Assembly (NCBI RefSeq): GCF_000282035.1
Contig: NZ_AKKA01000068.1
Coordinates: forward strand, 62,001-126,000
Direction of reading: 5' to 3'
DNA length: 64,000 nucleotides
DNA from: Rhizobium sp. CF122
GTDB taxonomy: Bacteria; Pseudomonadota; Alphaproteobacteria; Rhizobiales; Rhizobiaceae
Positions within the stretch are counted from its first letter, which is position 1. Every line of letters starts with the position of its first letter. Of this stretch, positions 59,066 through 64,000 are shown in pieces. The notes below the pieces were generated by a model. That model made no database searches. It worked only from the letters and a program-made list of their open reading frames with translations, and was not told the origin of the DNA. The translations under genes and the position numbers were made by a program.

Positions 59066-60082
59066 ATGACCGATCTGAAGCCGCTTTTGGCGAAGGCTGC
59101 GAGCCGCGAGCCGCTGACACGCGAGGAGGCTCGCGAGGCCTTCGACATTCTGATGTCCGGTCAGGCGACCCCTTCGCAGATCGGTGGCTTCCTGATGGCA
59201 TTGCGCGTCCGCGGTGAAACAGTCGACGAGATTGTCGGCGCCGTGACGACGATGCGCGCCAAGATGCTCACCGTCGACGCGCCGGCCGACGCAATCGACA
59301 TCGTCGGAACCGGTGGCGACGCAAGCGGCACCTACAATATCTCGACGCTGGCCGCCCTTATCGTCGCCGGTGCCGGTGTCCCTGTGGCCAAGCATGGCAA
59401 CCGCGCTCTGAGCTCGAAATCTGGCGCCGCAGATAGCCTCGCCGCTCTCGGCGTCAGGCTGGATGTAACCCCCGAGGTGATCTCGCGCTGCATTCGTGAG
59501 GCTGGTGTGGGCTTCATGTTCGCCCAGCAGCATCACTCGGCGATGCGTCACGTCGGTCCGACACGCGTCGAACTCGGCACGCGCACGATCTTCAATTTGC
59601 TAGGCCCCCTCTCCAATCCGGCCGGTGTTCGCCGCCAATTGCTTGGCGTCTACGCGCCGCAGTGGGTTGTGCCAATTGCCGAGGTCATGCGCGATCTGGG
59701 CTCCGAAAGCGTGTGGGTCGTCCATGGCAACGGCCTCGACGAAATCACCACAACAGGAAAGACGAGTGTCGCAGCACTCGAGGGGGGCAAGATCCGCACG
59801 TTCGAATTGTCTCCCGCAGATTTCGGCGTCGAGCCTTGCCGGTTGGAGGCCATCAAGGGCGGAGATGGTGTCGTGAATGCGGCCGCTCTGCGCGACGTCC
59901 TGAGCGGCGCAAAGAACGCTTACCGCGATATCGCGCTTGCCAACGCGGCGGCTTCGCTGGTCATATCGGGCAAAGCTGAGATGCTCCAGGATGGTATGCG
60001 TCTTGCTGCGCAGTCTCTGGACAGCGGTGCAACGGCCGCGGCCCTCGATAAACTCATCGCCGTGTCGAACGACATCGACTAG
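59066..60082 (+). CDS. trpD: Anthranilate phosphoribosyltransferase
   Basis: A 338-residue enzyme for the second step of tryptophan synthesis. Key motifs are [20 protein letters not shown] near residue 76, [15 protein letters not shown] near 112 and [22 protein letters not shown] near 175. Not fused to trpG. It forms a tight block with trpC (9 bases apart). Confidence 0.97.
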   Translation: MTDLKPLLAKAASREPLTREEAREAFDILMSGQATPSQIGGFLMALRVRGETVDEIVGAVTTMRAKMLTVDAPADAIDIVGTGGDASGTYNISTLAALIVAGAGVPVAKHGNRALSSKSGAADSLAALGVRLDVTPEVISRCIREAGVGFMFAQQHHSAMRHVGPTRVELGTRTIFNLLGPLSNPAGVRRQLLGVYAPQWVVPIAEVMRDLGSESVWVVHGNGLDEITTTGKTSVAALEGGKIRTFELSPADFGVEPCRLEAIKGGDGVVNAAALRDVLSGAKNAYRDIALANAAASLVISGKAEMLQDGMRLAAQSLDSGATAAALDKLIAVSNDID

Positions 60083-60091
60083 GATAGAGCC

Positions 60092-60904
60092 ATGACCGAC
60101 ATCCTGAAGAAGATCGAACTCTACAAGCGCGAAGAGATCGCCGCCGCAAAGGCGAAAGTGTCGCTGGCCGATCTGAAGGCGATGCAGGCGGATCAATCGG
60201 CGACGCGCGGCTTTCACCGTTCGCTGGTTGCGAAGCGAGAGGCTGGTGAATACGGCCTGATCGCTGAGATCAAGAAGGCCAGTCCTTCCAAGGGGCTGAT
60301 CAGGCCCGATTTCGATCCGCCGTCGCTGGCCAAGGCTTATGAACTTGGAGGTGCGGCCTGCCTTTCGGTATTGACGGATACGCCGAGCTTTCAGGGTGCG
60401 CCGGAATTCCTGATGACGGCGCGTGCGGCGTGTTCGCTACCGGCACTGCGCAAGGATTTCATGTTCGAGACCTACCAGGTGCAGGAAGCGCGTGCCTGGG
60501 GTGCCGATTGCATCCTGCTGATCATGGCCTCACTTTCGGATGACGATGCAATGCGCCTCGAGGATGAGGCCTTCGACCTTGGCATGGATGTACTGGTGGA
60601 AGTCCATGATGCCGTGGAAATGGAGCGTGCACTGAAACTCTCCTCCTCGCTCGTTGGCATCAACAATCGCAATCTCCGAACATTCGAAGTCAGCCTTGAG
60701 GTCAGCGAGCAACTCGCCCCAATGGTTCCAGAGGATCGCCTGCTGGTGGGCGAAAGCGGCATCTTCACGAATGCTGATTGCAACCGTCTCCAGGCGGTTG
60801 GCATTAACACCTTCCTGGTTGGTGAGAGCCTCATGCGCAAGGAGGACGTAACGGCCGCGACGCGTGCGCTGCTCTTCGGCGAAGCCGTGCTGGCGGCCGA
60901 GTGA
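60092..60904 (+). CDS. trpC: Indole-3-glycerol phosphate synthase
   Basis: A 270-residue TIM barrel. Motifs are [21 protein letters not shown] near residue 52, the [22 protein letters not shown] catalytic lysine region, and [17 protein letters not shown] near 188. Not fused to trpF. The next gene moaC starts one base after its stop. Confidence 0.97.
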   Translation: MTDILKKIELYKREEIAAAKAKVSLADLKAMQADQSATRGFHRSLVAKREAGEYGLIAEIKKASPSKGLIRPDFDPPSLAKAYELGGAACLSVLTDTPSFQGAPEFLMTARAACSLPALRKDFMFETYQVQEARAWGADCILLIMASLSDDDAMRLEDEAFDLGMDVLVEVHDAVEMERALKLSSSLVGINNRNLRTFEVSLEVSEQLAPMVPEDRLLVGESGIFTNADCNRLQAVGINTFLVGESLMRKEDVTAATRALLFGEAVLAAE

Positions 60905-60905
60905 G

Positions 60906-61406
60906 ATGAGCGGTGGCCAAACCGGACTGACCCACATTGATGCCTCCGGCGAGGCGCATATGGTCGATGTCAGCGATAAGGTCGAGACAACAAGGGTTGC
61001 GACCGCCGAAGGCCACGTGCGAATGGCGGCTGCGACGCTCGATCTCATTCGCACGGGCAATGCGAAAAAGGGTGATGTGATCGGCGCGGCGCGCCTTGCC
61101 GGCATCATGGCGGCCAAGCAGACGAGCAATCTGATCCCGCTCTGCCACCCCCTAATGCTTACGAAGGTTTCGGTCGACATCACGGAGGATACCGACCTAC
61201 CCGGCCTGCGCGTCAGTGCAACGGCGAAGCTGACGGGCAAGACCGGCGTCGAAATGGAAGCGTTGACGGCCGTTTCCGTTGCCTGCCTGACGATATACGA
61301 TATGGCCAAGGCTGCCGATAAAGCCATGGAAATCGGCGGCATCAGGCTGCTCGAAAAATCGGGCGGCAAGTCCGGAGACTTTCGTCATCCGGAGTACGGC
61401 AAATGA
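60906..61406 (+). CDS. moaC: Cyclic pyranopterin monophosphate synthase
   Basis: A 166-residue enzyme that makes cPMP, the first molybdenum cofactor intermediate. Key parts: [47 protein letters not shown] and [23 protein letters not shown]. The start at 60906 is set one base after trpC. It overlaps moeA as ATGA. Confidence 0.97.
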   Translation: MSGGQTGLTHIDASGEAHMVDVSDKVETTRVATAEGHVRMAAATLDLIRTGNAKKGDVIGAARLAGIMAAKQTSNLIPLCHPLMLTKVSVDITEDTDLPGLRVSATAKLTGKTGVEMEALTAVSVACLTIYDMAKAADKAMEIGGIRLLEKSGGKSGDFRHPEYGK

Positions 61407-62626
61407 GCATGCTCCCCGTTGCCGAGGCGCAAGATCAGTTGCTGTCGCGCGCCAAGCCGGTTCAGACGAGCGAAATCGTTTCCTTGCAGGAGGCCGAGGG
61501 CCGCGTGCTGGCAACTGACGTTGCGGCCAAACTGACGCAACCGCCGTTCAATGCTTCCGCAATGGATGGATATGCGCTACGCCGCGAGGATGCTCCAGAG
61601 CCCGGCGCCGAGTTGAAGCTCATCGGCACGTCGTCCGCCGGTCGTGGGTTCGACGGTGCCGTCGGCAAAGGCGAGACGGTGCGGATATTCACCGGCGCCC
61701 CGGTTCCTTCAGGCGCGGACAGCGTGTTGCTCCAGGAGGATGCGGAGAAGATCGACGGCGGCATCCGCACGACATTCACTGTTCGTATTGGCCAGCACAT
61801 CCGGCCGCGGGGGCAGGACTTTCTTGAAGGCGAAGCTGTACTCAAGGCGGGGACTGCGCTGGACTTCTCGCGCCTAACCGTAGCGGCTGGAATGAACCAT
61901 GCGGTACTCGAGGTCTGGCGCAAGCCGGTAGTCGCGTTGCTCGCCACCGGTGACGAATTACTGCCGCCCGGGAGCTCGCCGGCTCCCGCTCAGATCATTG
62001 CGTCAAGCACCTTCGGTATAGCTGCGCTGGCGCGCAAGGCTGGCGCCGATGTTCTCGATCTCGGGATTGTACCCGACGACAAGCGCGCGATTTCGGCTGC
62101 GGTCGAGCGCGCCCGGCAGGCTGAGGTCGACGTCATCGTGACGCTTGGCGGGGCGTCGGTGGGCGACCACGATCTGGTGCAGGCGGCGCTGCTCGCCGCG
62201 GGGATGAAACTCGATTTCTGGCGGATCGCCATGCGCCCGGGCAAACCGTTAATGGTGGGCAGGTTCGACGAGACGCATGTTATTGGTTTGCCCGGCAACC
62301 CGGTATCGAGTCTGGTCTGCGGGCTGCTGTTCCTGGAGCCTTTGATTCGCAAACTTGCCTCACTTCCGCCGGTCAAGCGCGAGGCAAAGGTGGAGACGAC
62401 AGCAACGCTCCGTGCCAATGACCAGCGACAGGACTATGTGCGAGCCACGCTGTCGCGATCGTCATCAGGCGCATTGACGGCGAAGCCGTTCAGCAAGCAA
62501 GACTCGTCGATGATGAAGATATTCGCCCAGGCCGACTGCTTAATTATCCGACCGCCGCATGCACCGGAACTGCCCGCGGGAAGTCCCTGCCCGGTGATAT
62601 TGTTAAGGCCAGACCTTCTCGACTGA
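61403..62626 (+). CDS. moeA: Molybdopterin molybdenumtransferase
   Basis: A 407-residue enzyme that inserts molybdate into adenylated molybdopterin. Motifs: [14 protein letters not shown] near residue 48, [13 protein letters not shown] near 96, [14 protein letters not shown] near 178, [13 protein letters not shown] near 248, and the [16 protein letters not shown] near 293. It overlaps moaC by four bases. From memory, lexA often follows moeA in rhizobia, but here an ACT-domain gene does. Confidence 0.97.
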   Translation: MSMLPVAEAQDQLLSRAKPVQTSEIVSLQEAEGRVLATDVAAKLTQPPFNASAMDGYALRREDAPEPGAELKLIGTSSAGRGFDGAVGKGETVRIFTGAPVPSGADSVLLQEDAEKIDGGIRTTFTVRIGQHIRPRGQDFLEGEAVLKAGTALDFSRLTVAAGMNHAVLEVWRKPVVALLATGDELLPPGSSPAPAQIIASSTFGIAALARKAGADVLDLGIVPDDKRAISAAVERARQAEVDVIVTLGGASVGDHDLVQAALLAAGMKLDFWRIAMRPGKPLMVGRFDETHVIGLPGNPVSSLVCGLLFLEPLIRKLASLPPVKREAKVETTATLRANDQRQDYVRATLSRSSSGALTAKPFSKQDSSMMKIFAQADCLIIRPPHAPELPAGSPCPVILLRPDLLD

Positions 62627-62680
62627 GGCCGTTTTATTTGTGGTGCCGGGTATGACTGGCGAACTGAAGGCAGGATTGCG

Positions 62681-63097
62681 ATGACGAATGAGACCGTTCG
62701 GGACACGCATGCGATGCTGTCCGGCATGACGCCCACCCTCATGGAGGGTGAGTTCGTATTCTGCGTGACCTCAGACCAGGATGTCGCCAGGCTTGCGGCT
62801 CCCGATGCGCTGGCCTGGTTTCGTGAGCGTGAAGGAATCTCCCTGATCCTCTCGAAGAGCCGGGCAGCGGAACTCGGTTTCAATTGCGATGTGCCGATGC
62901 GGCGTATCGTTCTGGAAGTCTTTTCGTCGCTGGAAGGTGTGGGCTTGACGGCCGCGGTTGCCTCCGAATTGGCAGCCCATTCAATGCCGTGCAACATGGT
63001 AGCAGCCTACCATCACGATCACGTCTTCGTTCCAGCTGCCATGGCGGACTTGGCGCTGGACGCCTTGCTGAAGCTACAGAAAGCATCGTCTAACTGA
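62681..63097 (+). CDS. ACT-domain protein
   Basis: A 138-residue protein resembling the ACT_7/DUF2241-type ACT fold: LEVFSSLEGVGLTAAVASELAAHSMPCNMVAAYHHDHVFVPAAMADLALDAL is a beta-alpha-beta-beta-alpha ligand-binding unit. It may sense a small molecule such as an amino acid. It follows moeA by 54 bases on the same strand. Substrate unknown. Confidence 0.85.
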   Translation: MTNETVRDTHAMLSGMTPTLMEGEFVFCVTSDQDVARLAAPDALAWFREREGISLILSKSRAAELGFNCDVPMRRIVLEVFSSLEGVGLTAAVASELAAHSMPCNMVAAYHHDHVFVPAAMADLALDALLKLQKASSN

Positions 63098-63103
63098 GCG
63101 TCC

Positions 63104-63805
63104 TCATCGATCAGCCGGATGCGGCAGCGTGAATACGCCGCCAATGGCAGCCTGTCCGGTCGAAGAGTCGCCAAAATCGGGGACGGCATATTCCGCGATA
63201 AGCTCCAACGCTGCGCGCGGCAGTGACCGTCTGCCCGGATCCCCTATGAGCACCTCGATGCCCGCCTTGCGACTGGCCGTAAGGAACTGCAAAACTCTCT
63301 GCGCAAGCTGGGCACTGTAGAAGACATCCCCCGCAAGAATAATATCGACGTCGGGCGGGTCGCCTGCGAGAACATCAGCGCTCGTTACTTCAACTGTCAC
63401 GCCGTTCGCTTCGGCGTTGAGAGCGATTACCGCGATCGCGTTCGTGTCGATCTCCGCTGCAATCACCCGGGATGCTCCGCATTTTCGAGCCGCGATCCCG
63501 ACTATGCCCGAACCTGCGCCGAGATCGAGGATGCGACGATTGCGAACGATGTCTCGATGCTCCAGGATATGGCGAGCAAGTAGGGTTCCGCCGGCCCAGT
63601 TATAGGCCCAATAAGGCGGTGAATCCTCCTCGTCGCTGGATCTGAGACGCGAGAGCCCACTGCCGGGATGAGCTGTATAAAGCTGTATCTCAGGCAAGCC
63701 GGGTGCCGGTTTCAGTTGCAGGTTTTCGACGATAAAGGTGTGAACATCCACTAGCGAGAGAGCGCCGCGATTTGGGCTACGCTCACGGCGGTGCAGTCCC
63801 CTCAT
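63104..63805 (-). CDS. Class I SAM-dependent methyltransferase (PrmA/ETFB-lysine type)
   Basis: A 233-residue protein. SAM-binding motif I is RILDLGAGSGIVGIAARKCGA near residue 92, motif II VIAAEIDTNA, motif III DIILAGDVFYSAQL, which matches the lysine methyltransferases of the ETFB/PrmA-like group. The preceding PPYWAYNWAGGTLLARHILEH is also typical. The start at 63805 has GGAAGGG before it; a later GTG at 63751 is possible. It is convergent with the ACT-domain gene. Confidence 0.88.
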   Translation of the reverse strand: MRGLHRRERSPNRGALSLVDVHTFIVENLQLKPAPGLPEIQLYTAHPGSGLSRLRSSDEEDSPPYWAYNWAGGTLLARHILEHRDIVRNRRILDLGAGSGIVGIAARKCGASRVIAAEIDTNAIAVIALNAEANGVTVEVTSADVLAGDPPDVDIILAGDVFYSAQLAQRVLQFLTASRKAGIEVLIGDPGRRSLPRAALELIAEYAVPDFGDSSTGQAAIGGVFTLPHPADR

Positions 63806-63824
63806 TCCCTTCCCACTCGCCCAA

Positions 63825-64000
63825 TCAATAATTCTTCATCGCCAGATGCGGCATCCCGCCATCCGGGAACTCGTTGCCGAACGCGACGAATCCGAAGCGT
63901 TCGTAGAGGGCTATTTTGTCACTTTGTGCCGTCAGATAAAATCGATTCTCACGAACGGATCGGTGCTCGTTCATCGCATAGGTCAACATCGCGCTCGCGA
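63825..64000 (-). CDS. GNAT-family acetyltransferase, C-terminal part (runs off the window)
   Basis: Only the last 57 codons and stop lie in the window. The sequence FYLTAQSDKIALYERFGFVAFGNEF is the GNAT motif B region and PDGGMPHLAMKNY the C-terminus seen in ElaA/YjgM-like acetyltransferases. Its stop is 20 bases upstream of the methyltransferase start on the same strand. Substrate unknown. Confidence 0.85.
   Translation of the reverse strand, partial: ASAMLTYAMNEHRSVRENRFYLTAQSDKIALYERFGFVAFGNEFPDGGMPHLAMKNY

Overview
The window looks like an ordinary chromosomal segment of a Rhizobium-type alphaproteobacterium (Rhizobium/Agrobacterium group). Evidence: about 60% G+C; a phosphatidylcholine synthase; an IalB-family protein; rhizobial-type GyrA, UvrA, GlnB-GlnA, TrpD-TrpC and SdhE; a direct-repeat (GTTC-N7-GTTC) LexA box of the alphaproteobacterial type; and two EcfG-type (GGAAC-N16-CGTT) general stress promoters. 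No prophage, CRISPR array, plasmid origin or intact insertion sequence was found.

Layout. 1-1.1 kb: start of a Tat-exported BMP-type binding protein, divergent from a GntR regulator, with three related boxes between them. 1.3-1.7 kb: an IS30 transposase remnant. 1.7-3.4 kb: a DUF4864 protein, then a rhodanese/BigR-like persulfide-sensing pair divergent from an AhpD-like protein. 3.4-7.4 kb: minus-strand run coaD, two cyclophilins, queA, tgt. 7.4-8.2 kb: three tiny membrane-protein genes, one directly behind an EcfG promoter. 8.3-13.9 kb: GNAT, gyrA, marC, an orphan gene, ssb. 14-20 kb: uvrA (LexA box shared with ssb), GNAT, DUF72, nnr. 20-22.6 kb: sigma54-driven glnB-glnA, then hspQ. 22.6-32.9 kb: ialB-like, a YejA-like binding protein, a FrnE-type oxidoreductase, mfd, sdhE, recG, a DUF502 protein. 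33-41.7 kb: glmS, glmU and a galactofuranose-type ABC transporter with its GntR regulator. 41.9-46.6 kb: a BMP/nucleoside-type ABC transporter. 46.6-53.4 kb: qor, pcs, fpr, a GntR regulator and a MacAB-like export system. 53.5-57 kb: gene-poor stretch with a decayed GFA-family gene, a DUF3606-like gene, tRNA-Lys(UUU), small stress or hypothetical proteins and a lone terminator that may mark an sRNA. 57-64 kb: a PpiD/SurA-like isomerase, trpD, trpC, moaC, moeA, an ACT-domain protein, a methyltransferase and a partial GNAT.

Functional themes. Several genes serve DNA repair (uvrA, mfd, recG, ssb). The glnB-glnA pair couples nitrogen sensing to ammonium assimilation. glmU and glmS supply UDP-GlcNAc. 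Two transporter operons import sugars and, probably, nucleosides. The accessory-like signals are the small-protein cluster at 7.5-8.2 kb, the degraded loci near 1.4 and 53.7 kb, and the 54-57 kb stretch. I did not find a clearly new multi-gene system. The best leads are the EcfG-controlled small membrane proteins, the Ser/Cys/Ser zinc site in Tgt and the possible sRNA upstream of tRNA-Lys.
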